From: a virus
DNA: 23,462 nt
IMG/VR virus record: IMGVR_UViG_3300025083_000237
Coordinates: 1 to 23,462 of that record
Reading direction: 5' to 3' (one strand)
The translations under genes were made by a program, and so were the position numbers. Positions 1-8,353 of this stretch are shown here, in pieces. The first letter of the stretch is position 1; each line of letters begins with the position of its first letter. The notes under the pieces were generated by a model, which did not search any database, was not told where the DNA came from, and saw only the letters and a list, made by a program, of their open reading frames with translations.

Positions 1-3000
1 CTCCTTGTTGATCTATAGAATTACTATCATCTCTTGAAGAAATAGTATATGGGTAATCTATAGTAGATGCTGCTGATAGCTGTTGGCTAATTTCTAATAG
101 AGAAGTAGGATTCGTAGTCCCAATCCCTACTTTTCCATCTCCTGTAATTCTAAGTGCTTCTAGTGGGGTTCCTGCGGTTTTAACCCTAAATATAGTATCT
201 CCTTGAGCAGCGTTAAATCTATTATCAATATAAGAATCACCTGATGAAGCATTATGCCATAAATCTAATCCCGAAGAATTATCTGAGCTTCTAAGTAAAA
301 CAGCAGTATCACCTGTATTTCCACTTACTCCTGTTAATTGTAAAACTTTACTAGCAGCTTCAGAGTCTGTAGGTAGAGTAGCTCCCGGACTAGTCGTACC
401 GATACCTACGTTGCCGGTCGGTAGTAATTTTATATCCTTATTAGTAGAGGTTGTAGATAAAGTCAATCCTTCTCTTCCAATAATACTGTACCCATTGGAA
501 GCGTATGAATGTATTTTTACTCCTTCGTAGTATGTTGTTGCAGTTCCGTCATAAATAGTTGCTATACCGTCGCTAATGTGTAGTTTAGTCCCTGGATTAG
601 TAGTTCCTATACCTACATTACCGTTTTTAATGTAGTGGGTGGTTGCTGTATCGTAAACAGAAACATCAGATAAATTTTTAACTTCAAATTTATCTATTTT
701 CCAAGTATTTGTTGCATCTAAAGTACCTCCAAATAAATCACCAAGAGCCATACCAACTTTGTGATATGTTCCTCCATCTCCATCATTAAAGTCTGTTGTT
801 ACTTCGTAACTACCTCTAAAGGCTGCATATCCGGTAGGGTCAATATCCCAGACCATTAATTTACCATCTATATACCTCAACTTCAAACCTGATGCCAGAT
901 TATCGGTTGTTTGATTCATAACACCGTTTCCGAAGTTATTTTGTATATTAACAATAGAACCTCCTTCTACTCTTATTAATCTACAGTAAGTACCGTAAGA
1001 AGCAGACCACTGTAGAGCATAATAGTTATTAGCATCTTTATATTTTATAATTATAGAGAACGTATCATCACCACTATCTCTTCTTTGGAAATCAACTTTA
1101 ACTTCGTAATTTACACTAGAAGGAGTTGTATCCGCTAGATACATTATACCATCGTCACTATCAGTAGCATCTAGCTGTGCTACTCCTGTGCCTCCTATTA
1201 CATTCCAGGTATTAGTATTTCCGTCATCAAATACTTTAGTCCATCCTGCGCCTGTATCTGGAGTGTGAGATTCTAATGCTGTAGTTGAAGATTCTGTAAA
1301 ATTGTCTAAAAATACTGTTGTTCCTCCTAAATCAAATAGCTCTAAATCCCCTTTACCCTCTACTTGTAGAGTTCTACCTACATTTAGTGAACCACTGTGA
1401 TCAAATGTTTGAGCTAATGATTTTATCTTAACTATACCGTTATGAAAATTCTCTACTCCATCATCATTTCTAACAAGTCCTATATTTATCCTGGTTGTTG
1501 CACCATTTCTAGGTCTCTGCAGGTTGAAGTTATGTTCTAAATTATTTTGAAGAGATTGAGATACCGAATTTTGTCCCCAAAATATATTAGTTTGTACGTC
1601 AATTTTACTATCACCAGTTGTTGTTCCGTCTATTATGTTTACGTCTCCTCCATTTCCGTGTGTTAAGCTAGTAGTAGAGTATGTAGTAAGTGGACCGTAG
1701 TAGTATCCTGCAGATGCATAAATGTCTTGAAAAGAAGAAATACCGTTAAATACAGAGTCTCCTTTTACATTAAGTCCGTTTTTTATACCTACACTACTAT
1801 CGTTAGTACTGTTAAAAGTTACTCCTCCTATATTATAAGTTCTAACATAATCGCCGCTGGTTGAACATGTAAATGCTTTTCCTTCTGCTTCATTTACGTA
1901 TAGTCCATCTACTGTTCCCTGGTAAGGTGATGTTCTAGCTGCTTTGCTGCCATATGTTGCAGTAGTAATATCCCATGCTGTAGATAGGTTAAGTTGAAGG
2001 ATAGTATCGTAGCCATTATCTATTAACCATATTTTATATCCATCTTCACTAAAAAATAGATCTTCAGCAGAACCAATATCGGCTAAGTTATGTTCACTTG
2101 TAGGTTGAAGTTTTATTAATGTAAAAAAGTTCAGTAAAGAAAAACTATTACCAAGACTTAGTGTTGATACATCCCAGGCAGTAGATAATGTGTACTCCTG
2201 TATTGAATCTTCTCCTGAACCTACTACCCAAAATCGTGTTCCGTCTGGTTTAAAATGAATTCCGTTAGGATTAGTAAAAGTACCACCGCTATCTGTTAAG
2301 GTTTCTTCTCTAGTGTATGTTGCTGTAGAAATATCCCAAGCTACACTCATAGTCCATTGTATCACTTGATCTCGATCATGTCCTACTATGTATACTTCTA
2401 ACCCGTTTGGTGAAATAAACATACCGTAGGGATTTGCTTCAGATGAAGGACTGCTCTGTAATCCTGTAAGCTGATCTGTATATGTAGCGGTAGTTACATC
2501 CCATGCTGTTGAAAGTGCGTATTCATCTATATCGTCTCCTGATCTCCCTAAAATATACATTTTAGTTCCGTCTGGTTTAAAGAATAGAGCTTCTGGGTTT
2601 GTATCTTCTCCGCCGGTATAAACTTGATTTATGTTTAGATGCCAGGTAGATATGTCGTTTGAATCGTATTCTAGACTACTTCCGCTGATAAAGTCGAGAG
2701 AACCTGTAAGTTTTAAATTGCCGCTAATATTTACTTCACCTTCTGTATTTAGCGAACCTGTAAAACTATGTATATCATCAGAAGTATCTCCAAATTTAGT
2801 TGAACCTGATTCATACATTATAGATGCAGAAACGAATTCTGTGTGAAATTCCTGTGCTGTTACTTTACCTGTAACTGTTACATCTCCTGCAAAAGTTGCA
2901 TTTTGTGATGCATCTAGATGTAATGCTCTAGTACCACCTGACCATAAGTTTGTGTCGTGGCTATTATAGATATTAAAAGACCTTACCGCTCCTCCTGTTT

Positions 3001-6000
3001 GAGACCTTGCAGAACTATTTCTCCAAATTTCAGCAAAATTGCTTTCATCATTTTTCCATTTTCTAGAAACATAAGCACCACTACCTGCATTAGAATTTGT
3101 TTGAACATTAAAACCGCCGCTATTAACGTTGGTATCAAAAGCTGCTGCACCATTTATATCTAAACTAGTTCCTTCTAATTCAGTACCTGTTATTTTACCA
3201 GTAGATGTTATAGCACCAGAACCAATTGTCCCTGCAAAAGTTGCATTTTGTGATGAATCTAGTTTTAATACTTCAGTAATAGTACCACTACCATCATCAA
3301 CATTAAATAACATATCAGGTGTAGAATCATTGTTTATAGTTATGCTAGCTATATCAATACCACTAGAATTAAATATATTTATTAATTTAGTTGTAGTATC
3401 ATTACTATTACACTGTACACCAAAAACATCTTCACCTGCATCTGCTTGTACACTTAATTTAGCAGTGCCTAAAACACTGGTTCTATTAATTATTACATCA
3501 CCTGCAAAAGTTGCGTTATTTGTTGAACTATCTAAAGTTAATATATCTGAAAATCCACCGTTCCACTGAGTACCTATAACTATATCACCAGTAATGTCTG
3601 CTTGTGCTGAGTAGTTACTACCACCTGAGTACATTTCAACTCTACCTTTCTGGTTACTTGTTCCACCACCTCTAGTACCACCTGATAAACTTATATAAGC
3701 ACCATCAGAATAAACGGTGCCACCTCCTAATCTTAAATCGTAACCAGTATTATCTCTAAATATACCTCTAGTACCAGCGGTGTTGTCTATTACAATTGTG
3801 CTGCCATATAAAACTCCGGATATATCAGCGTTACCATTTATATCTAGACTAGTACCTTCTATTTCACCACCAGATATTTTACCACTAGTAGTAACATTAC
3901 CTGCAAAAGTAGCATTATTTCCAGAAATAGCAATAGGTGCATCTGTAAGCGTATCGCTGTCTGACCACATTACAACATCATTGGCAGTACCAGAACCATC
4001 AACCGTACCGCTACCGCCTCCATCTGTTTCTATAATATTACCGGATGAATCTACTGCTAAAGTTTTAACTGCTGTTCCTGTAAAGTTACCTGAACCGTAT
4101 TGATGTAGTATGGCTTGTCCAGTATCATTTAAGGTAAAATGTTGAGTAGCTGAACCTGCTTCAGTAGTTCTATATGCCCACTGTAATTTACCGTTAGAAT
4201 CTATTTCTTGAGTCCATATCTTAGTACCTGATCTAGATTGTCTTATCCCGGAGGAAGCTCCGGTAGAGCCGCTAATATGTAATTTAGTGCTTGGACTAGT
4301 CGTACCGATACCTACATCACCTGTTGAAGTGATACGCATGCGTTCAGAGTTAGTCGTGTAAAAACCTAACGTACCTGTAGATGGTAAATCTAATCCAACT
4401 CCATCTGCTCCAACAGAAAGTTTTAGTAGAGGATTAGTCGTTCCTATACCTACGTTACCTGATTGGTTTACAGTTACAAGTGTTGATCCATTAGATTGTA
4501 TCTTAAATGTTCCGTCACTATTAGTAGAAATGTTTGGATATGTACTCTTATAGTCTAAAGCTCCAAATTCAAAAACTCCAGAACCTTGAGATAGAATTCT
4601 ATTTCCATTTATTCTGTATCCATTTGATGTTCCAAATGGTATATTAACATCGCCGTCTACATCTAGTTTATGTCCAGGATTAGTAGTACCAATACCCACA
4701 TCGCCTGAGCCTGATATGAATATTCTAGCAATATCAGCAGTCTTAATGTGAAAACTTCCTGTATTGTTAGTAGTGGCTGTCTTTCCTATAAGAGGGTCTC
4801 GTACTGCTTTATTAGCTCCGCTATTTGATGGGTCGCGATCACCAAAAGATAATTGATGACTATTACCGAAGTATGCTTTTACTCCTCCTCCCCATACATA
4901 AGCTAATTCATTATTATCAAATTTTAGACTGGATGCATAAGTGTTGCTGGTAGGGAATGCTTTATATTCATGAGAACTAGAACCACTCAGTATTATACTG
5001 CCCTGGTGTATATGTAGTTTTTCTGCTGGGCTTGTAGTACCTATACCTACATTTCCTGAAGCTGATATAAATAACCTAGTAGTATTAACTGTCTGAAGTG
5101 ATAAATTTCCTGTGGATGCTTGGTTAGTTATAGTCATTCCTGCTGATGCAGATGTAGTCCACTTATCGTATTGAATATAATTTCCGTCATGACCGTCCCA
5201 TAAGTATACTCTACCGGAATTTTTAACTCCGATATCTCCATTCACTGTTAACTCTCTAGTTGGTGAAGTGTCTCCAATACCTACCTTTCCAGTCCCATCA
5301 GGATCTATTAATAAATCTTCATTAGTACCGTATGTTGTAATATGTGCTCCACCATTATTGTGCCCGAGTCTAAGCACCGGTGTAGTTTGTGTAGATGATG
5401 TATTCCTAATTGTATTTGCAAAGACTGAACCGTTAACTTGATGTGTTACTTGGGAATACGGACCTATATCATAAAAATAGGTACTAGATCTTTCAGCTCT
5501 AAATAGTTTAGTACTATTATCTTCTGCATTATTTACTATAATAGATCCTGTAAAGTTATGTACATCATCAGAGGAATCTCCAAACTTAGTTGAACCTGAT
5601 TCGTACATGATAGACGCACTAACAAATTCTGTATGGAATTCCTGTGCTGTTACTTTACCTGTAACTGTTACATCTCCTGCAAAAGTTGCATTTTGATTGT
5701 TCTTTAAAGTAAAAGAAGTCTCATACGCGCTGCCGTTCCAAGTATATAATTCAAACCCTCCATCTGTGGAGTTTGTACCACCATAAAGTTTTAGTTCACC
5801 GTTGCTCTCTTTCGTTATAGCCAACTGACCACCAAATCTTATGTTATTACCTAAGTCTAGTTTTAAATCACCGCCGATATTTACAGCACTGGTTACTGTT
5901 AAATCTCCAGTTAAGGTATCTGTTGTGTTAAGTAAGTACCCACTTAAATCATTAGACACTAAATATGTACTTGAATCTACAGAACCATCTGCTTTGAGGA

Positions 6001-7045
6001 ATTGCGAGCTTGTACCTCCATCTTTAATAAATGAATCAGCTTTAATATTACCATCAACCTCTAATTTTTGACTAGGGCTAGTTGTTCCGATTCCTACGTT
6101 ACCATCTTCGTCACCAAAAAATAATGTATTTGAATGTGTAGAATCTTGTATTTTAAATCCTACTGTTTCTTCTGCTGAGATTCTTACGACTAGATTAGCG
6201 TTATCTGTATCTTCTAATACTATTTGCTGTGCGTTAGGTCCTTTTATATGAAGCTGTCCTGATGCTCCGGCAATATCGCCCGAAGCTCCTATCATTAAAT
6301 TACCCTGTATTTTACCTTCTCCTAATACATGTAATTTTTGACCTGGATTAGTTGTTCCAATACCGACGTCACCGCCTGATTCAATAGTTAGTCTAGCTGT
6401 TGCATTTGTATATAATTGAACAGATGCTGCTTCGTTATTACCAAAATAAGCTGTATTAGCTAAAGAGTTTGTAAAAACTGTACCAGCGTCTCCATTAAGG
6501 CCTATTTTTGCGATAGTATTACCGCCGTCTTGTACAAATTTTAATAATGGATTATTGTTTTCATTATCATTATCCGTATCAGACTCTATTATAACTAATG
6601 CATCTCCGCTTGTTCCAGATGAAACGTGCAACAAACCGCTAGGACTAGTTGTCCCGATACCTACGTTACCATCTCTATTAATTAACAATTTTGTTGATTC
6701 TGTGCCTCCTATAAAAGTATTTATTTTAAAATACCCAGTACCACCTCCTATGTTTTCGCTTCTTAAAGTGTACCCGTGGCTGCCTTGGTCAGTTGTTAAT
6801 TCAAGAACCGCATCTCCCGCTTCTCCTACATCATTATCACTATCTCCTGCTATTCTTATTATTGCATCCCCTGTGTTAGAAACTTCTAATTGTCTACTAG
6901 GACTAGTCGTACCAATGCCTACGTTACCTAGTACATCTAAATCGTTGGTAATAAGTGCATTTGATCCAGTTAGATCGGCAGTAATGTTAAGCGAGTTCAA
7001 GTTAGCGTCGGAACCACTAACTATCAGTTTTTTCCAATTTGGCAT
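1..7045 (-). CDS. Giant tail fibre protein, N-terminal 2348 codons, 3' end off the window
   Basis: The frame opens at ATG 7045 and continues to the left edge without a stop, at least 2348 residues. It is almost certainly a trimeric receptor-binding fibre. Residues 1-13 (MPNWKKLIVSGSD) match the 319 aa protein and are probably the virion anchor. About twelve VGIGTT(S/N)P-type repeats lie near residues 42, 130, 225, 315, 585, 665, 780, 865, 910, 2140, 2210 and 2305. They follow the usual fibre pattern GNVGIGTTSPxxxLxVxG. At least five NATFAG(D/N/T) repeats lie between residues about 450 and 1390. Residues about 1470-1730 hold beta-propeller-like repeats and residues about 1910-2120 a LamG-like domain, described separately. 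The C-terminus, where an intramolecular chaperone domain could lie, is not visible. No Shine-Dalgarno sequence precedes the ATG. Its size alone puts it among very long phage fibres. Confidence 0.93.
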   Translation of the reverse strand, partial: MPNWKKLIVSGSDANLNSLNITADLTGSNALITNDLDVLGNVGIGTTSPSRQLEVSNTGDAIIRIAGDSDNDVGEAGDAVLELTTDQGSHGYTLRSENIGGGTGYFKINTFIGGTESTKLLINRDGNVGIGTTSPSGLLHVSSGTSGDALVIIESDTDNDNENNNPLLKFVQDGGNTIAKIGLNGDAGTVFTNSLANTAYFGNNEAASVQLYTNATARLTIESGGDVGIGTTNPGQKLHVLGEGKIQGNLMIGASGDIAGASGQLHIKGPNAQQIVLEDTDNANLVVRISAEETVGFKIQDSTHSNTLFFGDEDGNVGIGTTSPSQKLEVDGNIKADSFIKDGGTSSQFLKADGSVDSSTYLVSNDLSGYLLNTTDTLTGDLTVTSAVNIGGDLKLDLGNNIRFGGQLAITKESNGELKLYGGTNSTDGGFELYTWNGSAYETSFTLKNNQNATFAGDVTVTGKVTAQEFHTEFVSASIMYESGSTKFGDSSDDVHNFTGSIIVNNAEDNSTKLFRAERSSTYFYDIGPYSQVTHQVNGSVFANTIRNTSSTQTTPVLRLGHNNGGAHITTYGTNEDLLIDPDGTGKVGIGDTSPTRELTVNGDIGVKNSGRVYLWDGHDGNYIQYDKWTTSASAGMTITNQASTGNLSLQTVNTTRLFISASGNVGIGTTSPAEKLHIHQGSIILSGSSSHEYKAFPTSNTYASSLKFDNNELAYVWGGGVKAYFGNSHQLSFGDRDPSNSGANKAVRDPLIGKTATTNNTGSFHIKTADIARIFISGSGDVGIGTTNPGHKLDVDGDVNIPFGTSNGYRINGNRILSQGSGVFEFGALDYKSTYPNISTNSDGTFKIQSNGSTLVTVNQSGNVGIGTTNPLLKLSVGADGVGLDLPSTGTLGFYTTNSERMRITSTGDVGIGTTSPSTKLHISGSTGASSGIRQSRSGTKIWTQEIDSNGKLQWAYRTTEAGSATQHFTLNDTGQAILHQYGSGNFTGTAVKTLAVDSSGNIIETDGGGSGTVDGSGTANDVVMWSDSDTLTDAPIAISGNNATFAGNVTTSGKISGGEIEGTSLDINGNADISGVLYGSTIVIDNTAGTRGIFRDNTGYDLRLGGGTVYSDGAYISLSGGTRGGGTSNQKGRVEMYSGGSNYSAQADITGDIVIGTQWNGGFSDILTLDSSTNNATFAGDVIINRTSVLGTAKLSVQADAGEDVFGVQCNSNDTTTKLINIFNSSGIDIASITINNDSTPDMLFNVDDGSGTITEVLKLDSSQNATFAGTIGSGAITSTGKITGTELEGTSLDINGAAAFDTNVNSGGFNVQTNSNAGSGAYVSRKWKNDESNFAEIWRNSSARSQTGGAVRSFNIYNSHDTNLWSGGTRALHLDASQNATFAGDVTVTGKVTAQEFHTEFVSASIMYESGSTKFGDTSDDIHSFTGSLNTEGEVNISGNLKLTGSLDFISGSSLEYDSNDISTWHLNINQVYTGGEDTNPEALFFKPDGTKMYILGRSGDDIDEYALSTAWDVTTATYTDQLTGLQSSPSSEANPYGMFISPNGLEVYIVGHDRDQVIQWTMSVAWDISTATYTREETLTDSGGTFTNPNGIHFKPDGTRFWVVGSGEDSIQEYTLSTAWDVSTLSLGNSFSLLNFFTLIKLQPTSEHNLADIGSAEDLFFSEDGYKIWLIDNGYDTILQLNLSTAWDITTATYGSKAARTSPYQGTVDGLYVNEAEGKAFTCSTSGDYVRTYNIGGVTFNSTNDSSVGIKNGLNVKGDSVFNGISSFQDIYASAGYYYGPLTTYSTTSLTHGNGGDVNIIDGTTTGDSKIDVQTNIFWGQNSVSQSLQNNLEHNFNLQRPRNGATTRINIGLVRNDDGVENFHNGIVKIKSLAQTFDHSGSLNVGRTLQVEGKGDLELFDLGGTTVFLDNFTESSTTALESHTPDTGAGWTKVFDDGNTNTWNVIGGTGVAQLDATDSDDGIMYLADTTPSSVNYEVKVDFQRRDSGDDTFSIIIKYKDANNYYALQWSASYGTYCRLIRVEGGSIVNIQNNFGNGVMNQTTDNLASGLKLRYIDGKLMVWDIDPTGYAAFRGSYEVTTDFNDGDGGTYHKVGMALGDLFGGTLDATNTWKIDKFEVKNLSDVSVYDTATTHYIKNGNVGIGTTNPGTKLHISDGIATIYDGTATTYYEGVKIHSYASNGYSIIGREGLTLSTTSTNKDIKLLPTGNVGIGTTSPGATLPTDSEAASKVLQLTGVSGNTGDTAVLLRSSDNSSGLDLWHNASSGDSYIDNRFNAAQGDTIFRVKTAGTPLEALRITGDGKVGIGTTNPTSLLEISQQLSAASTIDYPYTISSRDDSNSIDQQG
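690..1325 (-). other. LamG / concanavalin-like domain within the giant fibre
   Basis: About 210 residues (1910-2120 of the protein). They begin FLDNFTESSTTALESHTPDT and continue with GWTKVFDDGNTNTWNVIGG, YEVKVDFQRRDSGDDTFSII, ANNYYALQWSASYGTYCRLI and a closing WKIDKFEVKNL. The DNFT...SHTPDTG...W opening and the DxxNYYAxxW centre are typical of jelly-roll lectin-like modules found in secreted and phage proteins. Such modules usually bind carbohydrate, so this is a candidate receptor-binding part. It is followed by another VGIGTT repeat near position 610. Confidence 0.7.
1855..2640 (-). repeat. Beta-propeller-like repeat region within the giant fibre
   Basis: About five tandem units of roughly 50-68 residues. 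Four carry a near-constant strand: LSTAWDVTTATYT, MSVAWDISTATYT, LSTAWDVSTLSLG and LSTAWDITTATYG. Before these come motifs such as FKPDGTKMYILG, ISPNGLEVYIVG, FKPDGTRFWVVG and FSEDGYKIWLID. The alternation of a PDGT-type turn, a hydrophobic strand, DxIxEY and a WDVST strand is what one expects of propeller blades (WD/NHL/SMP-30-like architecture). In a fibre, such a domain would serve binding or as an inserted knob. The fold is inferred from pattern, not verified. Confidence 0.75.
2753..2905 (-). repeat. Fibre internal duplication, copy B
   Basis: Second copy of the block described at 5543-5695, encoding residues about 1381-1431. It is identical over 2847-2905 and diverged in the remainder, where third-position changes keep the protein nearly the same (SSDDVHNFTGS in copy A, TSDDIHSFTGS here). 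It marks the boundary just before the propeller-like region. Confidence 0.9.
5543..5695 (-). repeat. Fibre internal duplication, copy A
   Basis: This copy encodes residues about 451-501 of the fibre (NATFAGDVTVTGKVTAQEFH onward, then FVSASIMYESGSTKFGD). Its last 59 bases on the plus strand (5637-5695) are identical to 2847-2905, while the rest differs by scattered substitutions. The copies are 2790 bases (930 codons) apart and in the same frame. Confidence 0.9.
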
Positions 7046-7111
7046 ATGTCTTTAGATTATGGTTGGTTACAGGTTTGCCTGCCCACTTCCCTTTCGGGCC
7101 AATAATATACG

Positions 7112-7119
7112 TATAAATA
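7112..7119 (-). promoter_or_regulatory. Putative late promoter octamer upstream of the giant fibre
   Basis: TATTTATA on the coding strand, directly after the terminator stem at 7121-7141 and 66 nt before the fibre ATG at 7045. The leader contains a small GNRA-type hairpin, CCC-GAAA-GGG (7089-7098), in an otherwise GC-poor window. The role is inferred. Confidence 0.5.
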
Positions 7120-7120
7120 G

Positions 7121-7141
7121 CAAAAGGTCCCGAAGGACCTT
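7121..7141 (-). terminator. Intrinsic terminator with TTCG tetraloop after the 57 aa gene
   Basis: On the coding strand AAGGTCC and GGACCTT form a perfect 7 bp stem around a TTCG loop with a C-G closing pair. The same loop is used in the terminator after the capsid gene. Only a short T-run (TTTT including the stem end) follows, so termination may be partial. It separates the 319/57 unit from the giant fibre. Confidence 0.78.
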
Positions 7142-7146
7142 GTGTG

Positions 7147-7320
7147 TTATTTTATTGCATCTATGTGTTTTCCTATTTTAGCAAATACCTTGACAAATAT
7201 TTCAAATTCGTTTCCTGTATAAGTAGCAGTTCTTAGTTTTGCTAGTATGAATTCTGCTTCTTTTTTAGTTAGTCCTTCGTCTTTTGCCTTTTTAGGTAAA
7301 GCTTTTTCTAATAATCCCAT
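7147..7320 (-). CDS. Small conserved-type phage protein (57 aa), function unknown
   Basis: The short frame starts ATG at 7320 and stops TAA at 7147. It encodes a charged helical protein: MGLLEKALPKKAKDEGLTKK, then EAEFILAKLRTATYTGNEFE, ending KIGKHIDAIK. The LTKxExEFILxKLRxATYxGxEFE pattern matches a type of small protein I recall scattered through marine phage genomes near fibre genes. It lies 33 nt after the 319 aa gene, shares its likely transcript, and is followed within 6 nt by a terminator. The sensible sequence and tight fit between genes support it despite its size. Confidence 0.75.
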   Translation of the reverse strand: MGLLEKALPKKAKDEGLTKKEAEFILAKLRTATYTGNEFEIFVKVFAKIGKHIDAIK

Positions 7321-7353
7321 AAAATAGTATAACTTAATTTTTAATTGTGCTTT

Positions 7354-8313
7354 TTATACGTAGATAAATATGTCTGTACCTTCTACTCTAATATTTCCTA
7401 CATGATCTGCTTGTGCTGTTGCAGCATTGGTTTCTGTACCTTCGAATACACCTGCTACGTGGTAACTTGGTGTTTGATCACCTGTTGCATTAGAAGCCAT
7501 ATTATTAACAATCGCTGCACGACCGTCATTAGTGTTATAACTCGCATCCCATATTAATGCTGCTCCTGATTGTGCTACTCCGTTAGAACCTCCAAATACT
7601 ATACCGGAATCTCCAGTAGTTGCAGAGCCAGAATTAAGAAGAATAAATCTATCTTCTATATCTAAGTTGGTAACATTAGCATTTAATGTGTCTCCTTCTA
7701 CTGTAAGGTTACCAGTTAAGGTTAAGTTTGTAAACTGAGGAGAAGCTCCTGTTCCTAAACCTGCTAATGTACCAGATAAAGTATCACCAGTTAGTGATAA
7801 GTCAATACCGGTCTGACCAGAAGTATCTGAAACGGCAAAGTTAGTATCATCAGAAATATCTATTTGACCCAAGGTAATTTCTTGACCAGATAGTGATAAA
7901 TAATTATGAGATGATGTATCTAAAGTAACATCAGTTGAATTATCAGTACCTGCTGGATCTACTCCGATTGCAGTTTGTAATTCAGCTTGAGTAATACCAT
8001 TTCTTAAAGTAGGTGTACCGCTATTATCGTAGATTGCTGCTGGATTTATAACGGATTGTCCGTCAACTTGTGCTGATCCAGAAACTGTGCCTGAAGGTAA
8101 AATTGCTGTTACAGATCCTGCTGTTACTGTTCCAACGGTAGTAATTGCAGATTGTAAAAAGTGTTCCCCCGCTACAAAGTTAGTAGTTTGATCGTGATCT
8201 ATTTGAATTGATGAGGAGACTATTCCTTCACCTGCGCTAAGTAGGTATCCTGAATCGTTATTTAATTGTGATATGTCTGATCCGGAAACCAGTAATTTTT
8301 TCCACTGTGCCAT
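7354..8313 (-). CDS. Fibre-like virion structural protein
   Basis: A 319 aa protein, low in charge and rich in Gly, Ser, Thr and Asp. The N-terminus MAQWKKLLVSGSDISQLNND is nearly the same as that of the giant fibre (MPNWKKLIVSGSD), suggesting a common attachment site on the virion. The middle has trimeric-shaft-like beta repeats. The TNLDIEDRFILLNSGSATTG segment near residue 215 is one I recall in fibre or baseplate-associated proteins of marine T4-like phages. The C-terminal 80 residues look globular and end in TDIFIYV. A role in the fibre/baseplate system is inferred from composition and neighbours. No enzymatic motif is seen. Confidence 0.85.
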   Translation of the reverse strand: MAQWKKLLVSGSDISQLNNDSGYLLSAGEGIVSSSIQIDHDQTTNFVAGEHFLQSAITTVGTVTAGSVTAILPSGTVSGSAQVDGQSVINPAAIYDNSGTPTLRNGITQAELQTAIGVDPAGTDNSTDVTLDTSSHNYLSLSGQEITLGQIDISDDTNFAVSDTSGQTGIDLSLTGDTLSGTLAGLGTGASPQFTNLTLTGNLTVEGDTLNANVTNLDIEDRFILLNSGSATTGDSGIVFGGSNGVAQSGAALIWDASYNTNDGRAAIVNNMASNATGDQTPSYHVAGVFEGTETNAATAQADHVGNIRVEGTDIFIYV

Positions 8314-8341
8314 GTCTAAAAAATATTAATTTTAAGTTTAT

Positions 8342-8349
8342 TATAAATA
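8342..8349 (-). promoter_or_regulatory. Putative late promoter octamer upstream of the 319 aa gene
   Basis: TATTTATA on the coding strand, followed by ATAAACTT, very close to the AATAAACT tails at the portal and 149 aa genes. It lies in the 40 nt gap after the 95 aa gene, 28 nt before the ATG at 8313. The role is inferred. Confidence 0.55.
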
Positions 8350-8353
8350 TGTA

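Noticed and set aside
2631-4103. Plus-strand open frames of 68-146 codons over the fibre gene
   Set aside because: They are reverse-complement shadows of the giant minus-strand fibre frame. Their Ser/Pro/Val-rich translations come from Gly/Thr/Ser repeat codons read backwards.
110-6930. Evenly similar short repeats along the fibre region, considered as a CRISPR-like array
   Set aside because: Spacing is irregular (about 100-3700 bases), and the repeats are degenerate, in frame and encode VGIGTT motifs, so they are protein repeats.
5841-7055. Plus-strand frames of 76 and 166 codons opposite the fibre N-terminus
   Set aside because: Shadows of the fibre gene. Apparent Pro/Leu/Val motifs repeat wherever the VGIGTT codons occur on the other strand.
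7357-7372. TATTTATC near the end of the 319 aa gene as an eighth promoter element
   Set aside because: The last base differs and the stretch encodes the C-terminal residues IFIYV, so it is likely coding coincidence.
1-8313. Diversity-generating retroelement target (variable region in a fibre)
   Set aside because: No reverse transcriptase gene or template repeat with adenine-specific differences is in the window. The 59-base repeat pair differs by ordinary substitutions around it.
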